A stretch of 64,000 nucleotides of DNA from an uncultured Maribacter sp. (GTDB lineage Bacteria > Bacteroidota > Bacteroidia > Flavobacteriales > Flavobacteriaceae): contig CANLTE010000007.1 in NCBI GenBank assembly GCA_947493885.1, positions 62,001 to 126,000 on the forward strand, written 5' to 3'. The translations under genes were made by a program, and so were the position numbers. Below the pieces are notes generated by a model. That model had not been told where the DNA came from and searched no databases. It saw nothing but the letters and a program-made list of their open reading frames with translations. Positions 45,597 to 54,480 of this stretch are shown here, one piece after another (position 1 is the stretch's first letter; every line of letters starts with the position of its first letter).

Positions 45597-46061
45597 TTAT
45601 TTTTTAAGCAGTTTTGCCAACTTGTTTTTGTTCTTTGCAATGTTGTTCGTAGCCTTATCTATTTTCCCGTTTATTTTAGCAATATCGGCTGGAGATAATG
45701 TTCCTTTACTTTTACCCTTTACCAGTTTCTGTTGCAACTTTTTAATTTGCCTTTCGTTTTTACGAATTGCCTTTTCTTTGTTTTCAATGTTTTTGGCAAG
45801 TTTTTCTTTCTTTTTAGCCTCTTTTTCAGCTTTTTTAATCTTTTTCTCTGCCTTTTCCGCCTTTTTCTCAGCTTCAGCAACTTTTTTTTCTACCGCTTCA
45901 CGTTCCTCTTTTTCAATTTCGGTTGCTACATTTTCCGCTTTTATTGTTGTTTCAGATACAGCTAAAATGGTTTTGTCTTCAGCCTCTTGAGCCAACATTA
46001 CATTTGTTCCTAAAACGGTTAAAACTAATAGTAAACTAAATACACTTTTCATGATTTTCAT
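45597..46061 (-). CDS. Secreted Lys/Glu-rich coiled-coil protein
   Basis: A 154-aa protein with a signal peptide (MKSVFSLLLVLTVLGTNVML then AQ cleavage) and a mature part made almost entirely of KKAEKAEKKIKKAEKEAKKK-type repeats, i.e. a long charged helix or coiled coil, ending in NIAKNKNKLAKLLKK. No family is recognised beyond low complexity. Likely periplasmic. A T-rich start of the gene's downstream sequence (ATTATTTTTTAAG) leaves termination unclear. Monocistronic, divergent from mnmE. Confidence 0.75.
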   Translation of the reverse strand: MKIMKSVFSLLLVLTVLGTNVMLAQEAEDKTILAVSETTIKAENVATEIEKEEREAVEKKVAEAEKKAEKAEKKIKKAEKEAKKKEKLAKNIENKEKAIRKNERQIKKLQQKLVKGKSKGTLSPADIAKINGKIDKATNNIAKNKNKLAKLLKK

Positions 46062-46146
46062 TTTTTATAATTTTCTTTTTTACATACAGACCTAAATCCA
46101 TTTAACACCCGCGTTCAAAAACCAATATCTATATCGTCATTTTACC

Positions 46147-46154
46147 TATTTTTG
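46147..46154 (+). promoter_or_regulatory. -7 promoter box abutting the mnmE start (TATTTTTG)
   Basis: Exact TAnnTTTG match ending three bases before the first ATG of mnmE (46158). If used, the transcript would begin at or within a few bases of the start codon, giving a leaderless mRNA. It also argues against an upstream TTG at 46152 as start. Confidence 0.4.
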
Positions 46155-46157
46155 CCA

Positions 46158-47558
46158 ATGATGCAAATAACTACAAACGATACTATAGTAGCTTTAGCTA
46201 CTCCTTCTGGTGCTGGCGCCATTGCGGTTATCCGTATTTCTGGACAAGATGCAATTACACTGGCGTCAAATCATTTTAAATCTCTATATAATAAGACCCT
46301 TAAAAATCAAAAAAGTCACACCATACTTTTGGGGCATATTGTAGATGGTGACCGTGCATTAGATCAAGTATTGGTTTCTGTTTTTAAAGCGCCCAACTCA
46401 TATACAGGAGAAAATATTGTTGAAATTTCGTGTCACGGTTCACCTTATATTCAACAAGAAATCATCCAATTGTTTTTGCGCAACGGCTGCCGTATGGCAA
46501 ATGCAGGAGAATTTACCCTTAGGGCATTCTTAAACGGAAAAATGGATTTAAGTCAGGCTGAAGCCGTGGCAGATTTAATTTCATCTGAGAACGAAGCTTC
46601 ACATCAAATAGCCATGCAACAGATGCGTGGTGGTTTTAGTAACGAGATTAAAAGTCTGCGTGACCAACTCTTAAATTTTGCATCGCTTATTGAGTTAGAG
46701 TTAGATTTTGCCGAAGAAGATGTAGAATTTGCAGACCGTACGCAATTTGTAGCACTTATAAATCGCATTCAAATTGTTTTAAAAGGACTCATTGATTCTT
46801 TCGCTGTGGGTAATGTAATAAAAAACGGAATTCCCGTGGCTATTGTTGGTGAACCTAATGTGGGGAAATCTACACTCTTAAATGCTTTGCTAAACGAAGA
46901 AAGAGCTATTGTAAGCGACATTGCTGGTACCACACGCGATACTATCGAAGACGAAATTACTATTAGCGGAATTGGTTTCCGATTTATTGATACTGCTGGA
47001 ATTAGAGACACTAAAGATGTTGTAGAAAGCATTGGTATTAAAAAAACTTTTGAAAAAATAGACCAAGCTCAAGTGGTATTATTTTTGGTTGATGGGCAAT
47101 TGTTAAATGCAGACACCATTACCAACTTAAAAGTTGAAATTGAAAAAATTAAAAACAAATACCCTTTAAAACCTACCGTATTATTGGTTAATAAGGCAGA
47201 TGTATTGTCTGATGATATTAAACAAAGCATAAGTAAAAGCTTAGACGCAATTAACTATATCTCTGCAAAAACTGGTGAAGGTGTAGATGCACTTAAAAAC
47301 AAATTGCTAGAATTTGTTAATACAGGAGCATTGCGTAATAACGAAACCATTGTTACCAATACGCGCCACTACGATGCCTTACTCAAAGCGTTAGAAGACA
47401 TACAAAAAGTACAGTTTGGTATTGACGAAGAATTGCCTAGCGACCTTATGGCGATTGATGTTAAAGATGCGCTGTACCACCTTGGAGAGATTACAGGGCA
47501 AGTTACTAATGATGAGCTTTTGGGCAATATTTTTGCGAACTTTTGCATAGGTAAATAG
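46158..47558 (+). CDS. mnmE: tRNA uridine-5-carboxymethylaminomethyl(34) synthesis GTPase MnmE
   Basis: About 466 aa. Acts with MnmG to modify the wobble uridine of certain tRNAs. N-terminal folate-binding domain (DTIVALATPSGAGAIAVIRI, SYTGENIVEISCHGSPYIQQ), helical domain, and G domain with GEPNVGKSTLLNALL (P loop), DIAGTTRDTIED, DTAGIR and NKAD. The C-terminus NIFANFCIGK carries the conserved catalytic cysteine motif C(I/L)GK. Two adjacent ATG codons (46158, 46161) are possible starts. It is the last core gene before the restriction island. Confidence 0.96.
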   Translation: MMQITTNDTIVALATPSGAGAIAVIRISGQDAITLASNHFKSLYNKTLKNQKSHTILLGHIVDGDRALDQVLVSVFKAPNSYTGENIVEISCHGSPYIQQEIIQLFLRNGCRMANAGEFTLRAFLNGKMDLSQAEAVADLISSENEASHQIAMQQMRGGFSNEIKSLRDQLLNFASLIELELDFAEEDVEFADRTQFVALINRIQIVLKGLIDSFAVGNVIKNGIPVAIVGEPNVGKSTLLNALLNEERAIVSDIAGTTRDTIEDEITISGIGFRFIDTAGIRDTKDVVESIGIKKTFEKIDQAQVVLFLVDGQLLNADTITNLKVEIEKIKNKYPLKPTVLLVNKADVLSDDIKQSISKSLDAINYISAKTGEGVDALKNKLLEFVNTGALRNNETIVTNTRHYDALLKALEDIQKVQFGIDEELPSDLMAIDVKDALYHLGEITGQVTNDELLGNIFANFCIGK

Positions 47559-47781
47559 TTAATTTACAATAACTTATCAGTTTTCAACATTACCACATAT
47601 TGGGTTAAGTGAAATCTCTGGCGAAATTATCTAACATCAAAATTTACAAATACATACTGTTATTCTTTGAAACAGAAAGTAGCAGAATAAATCTTCAAAA
47701 AAATAATTTATAGATACTTCTAAATAGTGTTGTTTTCAAATTCAAAACTTCTGATATTTACTTTTTTAGATTAAATTTAAG

Positions 47782-49371
47782 ATGTCAGACGAACAAAAAC
47801 GAATATTAGAAAGTAGCCTTTGGGCAATTGCCAACTTACTAAGAGGTAAAATGAATCCTGATGATTACAGAGATTATATTTTGGGCTTTATCTTCTTTAA
47901 ATATCTTTCTGAAAAGCAAAATATCTACGTTACCGAATTACTACAGGGCGAAAATGAAACCAACTTTGCCAAAGTAACTGATAACGAAACCTTAGAAGCC
48001 TTACGTGAAGAATGTTTAATAAAATTAGGTTACTACCTAGAACCTAAAGAATTGTTTTCTGCTATTGCAGAAAAAGGGAACAATAACATTGAAGGAGAAA
48101 GCAATTTTATACTAGACGAACTACAAGCTGTATTGAATCACATTGAGCAAAGCACAATGGGTAATGATTCAGAAGAAGATTTTGCTGCATTATTTGAGGA
48201 TTTAGATTTAACTTCTACAAAATTAGGGAGAACAGTAAATGCAAGAAATGAAGTAATTGTAAAAATTATAAATGAACTGCATAAAATTGATTTTAAACTA
48301 GAAGATTTAGATTCAGACGTTTTAGGTGATGCTTATGAATATTTAATTGGAAAATTCGCTAAAATAGCTGGTAAATCCAAAGGAGAATTTTACACACCAA
48401 AACAAGTTTCTAAAATACTAGCCAAAATAGTAACACACGGAAAAACAAAACTAAAATCGGTTTACGATCCAACTTGTGGTTCTGGCTCTCTTCTATTGCG
48501 TATAAAAAAAGAAGCCGAAGTAAGTGAGTATTATGGGCAAGAACTCAACCGTACAACATACAACTTAGCTCGTATGAATATGATATTGCACGATATTCAT
48601 TATCGAAAGTTTGATATTAAAAATGAAGACACCCTAGAAAGTCCTCAGCATCTAGAAAAACGCTTTGAAGCTGTGGTAGCAAATCCGCCATTTTCTGCAC
48701 ATTGGAAAGGAAATAAAAATCCACTTAACAGCACAGATGAACGTTTTGCTCAATATGGAAAACTTGCACCAAACACCAAAGCGGATTATGCTTTTGTACA
48801 ACACATGTACTACCAATTAGCAGATAACGGAACAATGGCAGTTGTTTTACCTCACGGAGTATTGTACAGAGGTGCTGCTGAAAATTTAATTCGTAAGTAT
48901 TTAATTGAAGAAAAAAATGCTTTAGATGCGGTTATAGGTTTACCTGCTAATATTTTTTATGGTACAGGAATACCAACTTGTATTTTAGTGCTTAAAAAAT
49001 GCAGGAAAGTAGATGATACTATTGTAATGATAGATGCAAGTGGTGAAGACCATTATATCAAAAACGGGAATAAAAACGAGCTTAGAGACCCAAAGGATGA
49101 GAATCAAATTAATGATATAAATAATATTGTAAATGCTTATATAAATAGAGTTCCAATTGATAAATACTGTTCTATTGTTACACTTGATGAAATCAAAGAA
49201 AATGAGTACAACCTTAATATGCCAAGGTATGTAGATACATTTGAAGATGAAGTGGAAATAGATTTACAGGAAGTAAGCAAAAAACTCATTACAATCGATG
49301 AAAAATTAGCATTGACTGATGAAACAATTGCTCAGTTTTGTGAAGAATTAAACATCCCAAAACCTTTTTAA
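47782..49371 (+). CDS. hsdM: Type I restriction-modification system, methyltransferase subunit HsdM
   Basis: A 529-aa N6-adenine methyltransferase subunit. An N-terminal helical domain (LWAIANLLRGKMNPDDYRDY, ILGFIFFKYLSEKQN) is followed by the catalytic domain with SAM motif DPTCGSGSLLLR at about 229 and catalytic NPPF at 301-304, with KADYAFVQHMYYQLADNGTM between later motifs. With HsdS it forms the M2S methylase; with HsdR the nuclease. It starts a closely spaced operon: hsdS begins with the next base after its stop. A 223-base spacer without obvious genes precedes it. Confidence 0.96.
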   Translation: MSDEQKRILESSLWAIANLLRGKMNPDDYRDYILGFIFFKYLSEKQNIYVTELLQGENETNFAKVTDNETLEALREECLIKLGYYLEPKELFSAIAEKGNNNIEGESNFILDELQAVLNHIEQSTMGNDSEEDFAALFEDLDLTSTKLGRTVNARNEVIVKIINELHKIDFKLEDLDSDVLGDAYEYLIGKFAKIAGKSKGEFYTPKQVSKILAKIVTHGKTKLKSVYDPTCGSGSLLLRIKKEAEVSEYYGQELNRTTYNLARMNMILHDIHYRKFDIKNEDTLESPQHLEKRFEAVVANPPFSAHWKGNKNPLNSTDERFAQYGKLAPNTKADYAFVQHMYYQLADNGTMAVVLPHGVLYRGAAENLIRKYLIEEKNALDAVIGLPANIFYGTGIPTCILVLKKCRKVDDTIVMIDASGEDHYIKNGNKNELRDPKDENQINDINNIVNAYINRVPIDKYCSIVTLDEIKENEYNLNMPRYVDTFEDEVEIDLQEVSKKLITIDEKLALTDETIAQFCEELNIPKPF

Positions 49372-50589
49372 ATGGAAAACAACAATTTAAAACCTGTTAT
49401 TCGTTTTCCTGAATTTACAGAGAATTGGCAAGAAACAAAATTTAAAAATCACTTTGAATTTAAAAACACAAATTCACTTTCAAGAGACAAATTGAATTAT
49501 GAATCAGGTAGTGTAAAAAATATTCATTACGGAGACATTCACACGAAATTCAATACACATTTCGATATTGAAAAGGAAGAACTTCCTTTTATTAATGAAG
49601 ATGTAGATATTAGTAGAATTGATGATGAAAATTATGTATTGGAAGGTGATTTGGTGATGGCTGATGCTTCTGAAGATTATGCTGATATTGGTAAATCGAT
49701 TGAAGTTACAAACACTAACAACGAAAAAATTCTTGCAGGACTGCATACTTTCTTAGCTCGTAAAACTGATGAGACTTTGGCTAGTGGCTTTTTCGGACAT
49801 TTATTAACTAACTATAATGTTCGATTACAATTAATGCGTATTGCACAAGGAACAAAAGTTTTAGGTTTATCTAAAGGAAGAGTAGAAAAAATAACTCTGG
49901 CAATACCAGAACCAACTGAACAAAAAAAAATAGCAGATTTCTTAACTTCAATTGAAAATAGAATTTCTTCATTAAAAGAAAAGAAAGACACCTTATTAGA
50001 TTTCAAAAAAGGTGTGTTGCAAAAAATCTTTAACCAAGAAATTCGCTTTAAAGACGATAATGGAAATGATTTTCCAGATTGGGAAGAGAAGGAATTGGGT
50101 GAGGTTTTAGAATATGAACAACCAACAAAGTATATTGTAGAATCAATAGAGTATGACAATTCATTTAAAACACCTGTATTAACTGCAGGTAAGAGTTTCT
50201 TGTTGGGTTATACTGACGAAACGAAAAATATATTCACAGATGTTCCAGTTATAATATTTGATGATTTTACAATGGCAAGTCAATTTGTAACCTTTCCATT
50301 TAAAGTTAAATCTTCAGCAATGAAAATATTGAAAAATGATATTACAAAGGCAGATATTGTATTTATATATGCTGCAATGGAAATGATTTACTACCCAAAA
50401 GGAGATGAACATAAAAGGTTTTGGATTTCTGAGTATTCAAAAATAAAAATACCTCTCCCATCCTTATCTGAACAAACCAAAATCGCTAAATATTTAAATG
50501 CTTTAAATACTAAAATTGAGGGCGTACAACAAAAAATAGATACTAGTGTAGATTTCAAAAAAGGATTACTTCAAAAAATGTTTGTGTAG
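49372..50589 (+). CDS. hsdS: Type I restriction-modification system, specificity subunit HsdS
   Basis: A 405-aa subunit that picks the bipartite DNA target. Two target-recognition domains (about 10-185 and 225-370) are each followed by a conserved helical spacer: EPTEQKKIADFLTSIENRIS... LLDFKKGVLQKIF after the first, and LSEQTKIAKYLNALNTKIEG ... VDFKKGLLQKMFV at the C-terminus. The two spacers are near-repeats at DNA level (49999-50031 and 50551-50583). Complete, with no inverted or silent hsdS copy seen in the window. Directly abuts hsdM and is followed after one base by the abi-like gene. Confidence 0.95.
   Translation: MENNNLKPVIRFPEFTENWQETKFKNHFEFKNTNSLSRDKLNYESGSVKNIHYGDIHTKFNTHFDIEKEELPFINEDVDISRIDDENYVLEGDLVMADASEDYADIGKSIEVTNTNNEKILAGLHTFLARKTDETLASGFFGHLLTNYNVRLQLMRIAQGTKVLGLSKGRVEKITLAIPEPTEQKKIADFLTSIENRISSLKEKKDTLLDFKKGVLQKIFNQEIRFKDDNGNDFPDWEEKELGEVLEYEQPTKYIVESIEYDNSFKTPVLTAGKSFLLGYTDETKNIFTDVPVIIFDDFTMASQFVTFPFKVKSSAMKILKNDITKADIVFIYAAMEMIYYPKGDEHKRFWISEYSKIKIPLPSLSEQTKIAKYLNALNTKIEGVQQKIDTSVDFKKGLLQKMFV
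49999..50031 (+). repeat. HsdS internal direct repeat, copy 1
   Basis: GATTTCAAAAAAGG followed by variable bases and CAAAAAAT.TTT encodes (L)DFKKGVLQKIF at the end of the central spacer of HsdS. The second copy is at 50551-50583. Such repeats are the sites where HsdS half-domains are exchanged in many type I systems. Confidence 0.7.
50551..50583 (+). repeat. HsdS internal direct repeat, copy 2
   Basis: Second copy of the GATTTCAAAAAAGG...CAAAAAAT.TTT repeat, encoding (V)DFKKGLLQKMF at the HsdS C-terminus; 14 of 14 bases identical at its 5' part to copy 1 (49999-50031). Confidence 0.7.
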
Positions 50590-50590
50590 T

Positions 50591-51619
50591 ATGGAAAGAG
50601 TTAAGTTACTATTGCATCAACATAAGCACACGTATTCCGATTTTGAATATTATCATCTACACATAGAAAAAATTGAAAATAATAAGTCTAAAAACCCTGA
50701 TATTGCTATAGAATCTTGCAAGTCATTAATTGAAGGTGTTTCAAAATCTGTACTAAACAGACTTGATACCACCTTTGATGAAAAGCAAGCAATCAAGGGA
50801 AGAAATTTTTGGTCGGTACAGAAATTTTTTGGAAAAGCATTAAGTAAAATTGCAGAACATTCAGAAGAATTTGAAGCTAGTTTTATCCATTCAACAGGTC
50901 AAATTGTTAATGTAATATCAGCAACAAGAACTGATAGAGGAGATATTTCTCACGGAAAATCAGTTCCTAAATTAGTGGAGAGTTCACCAGAGTTTGCAGA
51001 AATGGTTACCAATATGACTGATTTAATTGTCTCTTATACACTAAAATACTTTTTTCAGATAGATACCACTGATAAAGATAAACTAGATTATTTTCCTAAC
51101 GATGAAGAGAATCCAAATGAAGATGAAGAAATTATAATTAAGTACAATACTTATTTAGATGAATCTCAACCTGATTTTCCAATTTCAACAACAAGTTATA
51201 GCCAGTTACTTTATGAAAATGACTATGACGAATATGAGACAAGATTTTATGATGAGTTTCTAAAAACATTACAACCTGATGAAGATAGTGATGAAACGGA
51301 AAAAGAAGAACCTAAAGTAATTGTAGAAGTTAGCAATCCTACAATTGAACATTTAGTCAAAGAGTTTTTTGCTGATGTTTTCTGGACAGATGAAAGAAAT
51401 GCTGAATTAACAGTATTTGCAGAAAAAGAAAATTTAAAAGAAGCTGAATTAAAGCAAGTAATAAACTTCTATTTAGACGAAGAAAAAGAACCTTTTCCAG
51501 ATAGTATAAAAGAAACAATGATTGACAGACCAAGCCTTTTAGAGTTTAGGAAAATCAAAAAAGAACTTACTCAAAAAATAATTGAATTTGCAAAATCTTT
51601 AAATAACGACACTAAATAA
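50591..51619 (+). CDS. Abi_C-like abortive-infection protein fused to an HsdR-type C-terminal domain
   Basis: A 342-aa protein inserted between hsdS and hsdR. Residues about 30-165 resemble the Abi_C domain (IAIESCKSLIEGVSKSVLNR, NVISATRTDRGDISHGKSVP with the RxxxGDxxHGK pattern). A variable acidic linker follows (about 170-265). Residues 268-337 align without gaps to HsdR residues 876-945 of the same operon (about 23 of 70 identical, for example TMIDRPSLLE against TMNTRPSLKE). In type I enzymes the HsdR C-terminal helical domain contacts the methylase core, so this tail may dock the Abi domain there; that is inference. I take ATG at 50591 as start (a TTG at 50582 overlaps hsdS). Its stop overlaps the hsdR ATG by one base. 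Confidence 0.75.
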   Translation: MERVKLLLHQHKHTYSDFEYYHLHIEKIENNKSKNPDIAIESCKSLIEGVSKSVLNRLDTTFDEKQAIKGRNFWSVQKFFGKALSKIAEHSEEFEASFIHSTGQIVNVISATRTDRGDISHGKSVPKLVESSPEFAEMVTNMTDLIVSYTLKYFFQIDTTDKDKLDYFPNDEENPNEDEEIIIKYNTYLDESQPDFPISTTSYSQLLYENDYDEYETRFYDEFLKTLQPDEDSDETEKEEPKVIVEVSNPTIEHLVKEFFADVFWTDERNAELTVFAEKENLKEAELKQVINFYLDEEKEPFPDSIKETMIDRPSLLEFRKIKKELTQKIIEFAKSLNNDTK

Positions 51620-54477
51620 TGACTTCACAACCAGAACAATTATTAGAAAACAATTTGGTAAGCCAATTAGCAAAATTGGGTTATGAAAAAGTGGTTATAA
51701 AAGACGAAGCAGATTTATTAATCAATCTAAAATCACAATTAGAAAAACACAATAAAATTACCCTATCTGATAATGATTTTAAGCAAGTTTTAAACTATTT
51801 AAACAAAGGTTCTATATTTCAAAGAGCCAAAATACTACGTGATAGAGTTCCGTTTACCAACGATAAAGGAGAAAACAAAACCATAGAACTCATAAACCAA
51901 GTGCATTGGTGTAAAAACGAGTTTCAAGTTACGCAACAGGTAACTATGGAAGGTAAATATAAAAACCGTTATGATGTTACCATTCTAATAAACGGTTTGC
52001 CTTTAGTACAAATAGAATTAAAACGTAGAGGTTTAGAACTTAAAGAAGCTTTTAATCAAATAAACAGATATGAGCGTCATAGTTTTGGTGCAGGAGCTGG
52101 CTTATTTCAATTTGTACAAATATTTGTAATTAGCAATGGTGTAAACACAAAATATTATGCGAACAGCCCAATAAAAGTACGTAGTTTTAAACAAACTTTT
52201 TATTGGAGCAATACGTCTAACAAACTCGTTACGCAACTTTCAAAATTCGCAGACATATTTTTAGAGCCTTGTCATATCTCTAAAATGATTACTAGATATG
52301 TTGTACTCAACGAATCTGCTAAAATTTTAATGGTTCTTCGTCCTTATCAATATTTTGCAGTAGAAGCAATTATAGATAGAGTAAAAGAAACTAGAAAAAA
52401 CGGTTTTATTTGGCATACTACTGGTTCAGGGAAAACCTTAACAAGTTTTAAAGCAAGTCAAATTCTTACACATATACCTAAAGTGCATAAGGTAATTTTT
52501 GTGGTAGATAGAAAAGATTTGGATTATCAGACTACCAAAGAGTTTAATAGTTTTAGTAAAGGCAGTATTGATGGTACAAATAATACCAAAGCTTTGGTAC
52601 AACAATTAGCTGGGGATAATAAGTTAATTGTTACGACCATTCAAAAACTAAATACTGCGATTAGTAAAGCAAAGTATTTAAATCAAATGTCTGTTTTAAA
52701 AGACAAACGAGTGGTTTTTATATTTGATGAATGTCACAGAAGTCAATTTGGAAAAACTCACGAAGACATTAAAAAATTCTTTGAGAAAAGCCAGATGTTT
52801 GGTTTTACAGGAACACCAATTTTTGAAGATAATGCAGGAACAAATGAATTCGGAAAAAGAACAACTGCAATGCTATTCGGTGGCGAAAAAGCGTTACATA
52901 AATATGTAATTACAGATGCTATACGAGATGAAAATGTGTTGAAATTTTCTATTGAATACATTAATACGTTCAAGAAAAAAGAACACATTTTAGATATTGA
53001 TGTTGAAGCTATTGATGAAAAAGAAGTAATGGAAGCACCAGAGCGTTTAGATGCCATTACTGACTACATAATTGCCAATCACAACAGAAAAACGCATAGC
53101 AAAGAGTTTACCGCAATTATGTGTGTTGGCAATGTAGAAACACTCATTAAATATTATCAACTGTTTAAATCAAAAGAGCATAATTTAAAAGTAGCCACTA
53201 TTTTTTCTTATCAAGCAAATGAAGAAGATAAAGATGCTTTAGGTTTCACAACTTCTGAATTTGATGAAGTAGATTTAAATGTTGTAGCAGAGCCGAAACC
53301 GAAATATAATTCTAAGCATACAAGAGAACATTTAGATAGTTTTATTGCAGATTATAACAAAACATTTGGCACAAACTATTCTACCAAAGACACTCAAAGT
53401 TATTACAATTATTACAACGATATTGCCAAAAGAGTAAAGCATAAACAAGTTGATATTTTATTGGTAGTAAATATGTTTTTAACTGGTTTTGATAGTAAAA
53501 CATTAAACACCATTTATGTAGATAAAAACTTAAAATATCACGGTTTAATTCAGGCTTATTCTAGGACTAATAGAATTTTAAATGAAGTAAAATCACAAGG
53601 AAATGTTGTTTGTTTTAGAAACCTAAAACAAAATACAGATGATGCAATTGCTTTGTTCTCAAACATTGAATCTAAAGATGAAATAATAATCAAGCCTTAT
53701 GAGGATTATGTAAAAAAGATGAATGATGCTTTTATACAGTTACTACAAATAACGCCAACTGTTGATAGTGTGCATGATTTGAAAGATGAAGAAGAGGAAT
53801 TGGCTTTTGCTAAAGCCTTTAGAGAATTAATGCGAACACTAAATGTATTAAAAACTTTTACAGAATTTACGTTTGATGATTTAAGTATAAATGAACAAAC
53901 TTTTGAAGACTATAAAACACAATATTTAGATTTAAGAGATAAGGTAAAACGAGAAAATGCAAAGGAAAAAGTTTCCATTCTAAACGATATTGATTTTGAA
54001 TTAGAACTAATTCATAGAGACGAAATTAATGTTGCCTACATTTTAAAATTACTAGCAAATCTTAAAAACTCAGTATCTGTAGACGAGAAAGAAAAGCAAC
54101 TAAAAAATATTATGGATATTGTTGCTGGTGATACAAAATTGAGAAGTAAACGTGAGTTAATTGAAAAGTTCATTAATGAGCATTTACCAATAATTGAAGA
54201 TTCAGAAGATATTCCAGATGAGTTTGTTCAGTTTATGTCTACTGAAAAATTAGAAGCGATAAAAGCATTGAGTAAGGAGGAAGACTTAGATTCTGATAAA
54301 CTGGAAAAAGTAATTGGTGATTATATGTTTACCGAGAAAATACCATTAAGAGATGATATAATCGGAACAATGAATACTCGACCAAGTTTGAAAGAAAGAA
54401 AAACCAAAGCGGAAAGAATAACCAATAGAATACTGGAATTTGTGGAGACATTTATTAGTGGTATTGTAGAAGTTTAA
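51619..54477 (+). CDS. hsdR: Type I restriction-modification system, restriction subunit HsdR
   Basis: A 952-aa ATP-dependent translocase and nuclease that cuts unmodified DNA. N-terminal PD-(D/E)xK nuclease core: YDVTILINGLPLVQIELKRR (about 118-137), with Asp, Glu and Lys present. Motor domain with Walker A WHTTGSGKTLTSFK (about 265-278), DEAD-like FDECHRSQFG, GFTGTPIF and the later LTGFDSK and QAYSRTNRILNE. C-terminal helical domain ends in LRDDIIGTMNTRPSLKERKT. The N-terminal sequence is closest in style to the EcoR124I (type IC) class. All motifs look intact. It starts inside the preceding stop (TAATG) and is followed after three bases by the Nmad2-like gene. Confidence 0.95.
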   Translation: MTSQPEQLLENNLVSQLAKLGYEKVVIKDEADLLINLKSQLEKHNKITLSDNDFKQVLNYLNKGSIFQRAKILRDRVPFTNDKGENKTIELINQVHWCKNEFQVTQQVTMEGKYKNRYDVTILINGLPLVQIELKRRGLELKEAFNQINRYERHSFGAGAGLFQFVQIFVISNGVNTKYYANSPIKVRSFKQTFYWSNTSNKLVTQLSKFADIFLEPCHISKMITRYVVLNESAKILMVLRPYQYFAVEAIIDRVKETRKNGFIWHTTGSGKTLTSFKASQILTHIPKVHKVIFVVDRKDLDYQTTKEFNSFSKGSIDGTNNTKALVQQLAGDNKLIVTTIQKLNTAISKAKYLNQMSVLKDKRVVFIFDECHRSQFGKTHEDIKKFFEKSQMFGFTGTPIFEDNAGTNEFGKRTTAMLFGGEKALHKYVITDAIRDENVLKFSIEYINTFKKKEHILDIDVEAIDEKEVMEAPERLDAITDYIIANHNRKTHSKEFTAIMCVGNVETLIKYYQLFKSKEHNLKVATIFSYQANEEDKDALGFTTSEFDEVDLNVVAEPKPKYNSKHTREHLDSFIADYNKTFGTNYSTKDTQSYYNYYNDIAKRVKHKQVDILLVVNMFLTGFDSKTLNTIYVDKNLKYHGLIQAYSRTNRILNEVKSQGNVVCFRNLKQNTDDAIALFSNIESKDEIIIKPYEDYVKKMNDAFIQLLQITPTVDSVHDLKDEEEELAFAKAFRELMRTLNVLKTFTEFTFDDLSINEQTFEDYKTQYLDLRDKVKRENAKEKVSILNDIDFELELIHRDEINVAYILKLLANLKNSVSVDEKEKQLKNIMDIVAGDTKLRSKRELIEKFINEHLPIIEDSEDIPDEFVQFMSTEKLEAIKALSKEEDLDSDKLEKVIGDYMFTEKIPLRDDIIGTMNTRPSLKERKTKAERITNRILEFVETFISGIVEV

Positions 54478-54480
54478 AAT

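Noticed and set aside
45622-45990. Phe/Ser-rich frames antisense to the coiled-coil gene
   Set aside because: They are the mirror of the Lys/Glu repeats of the real minus-strand gene.
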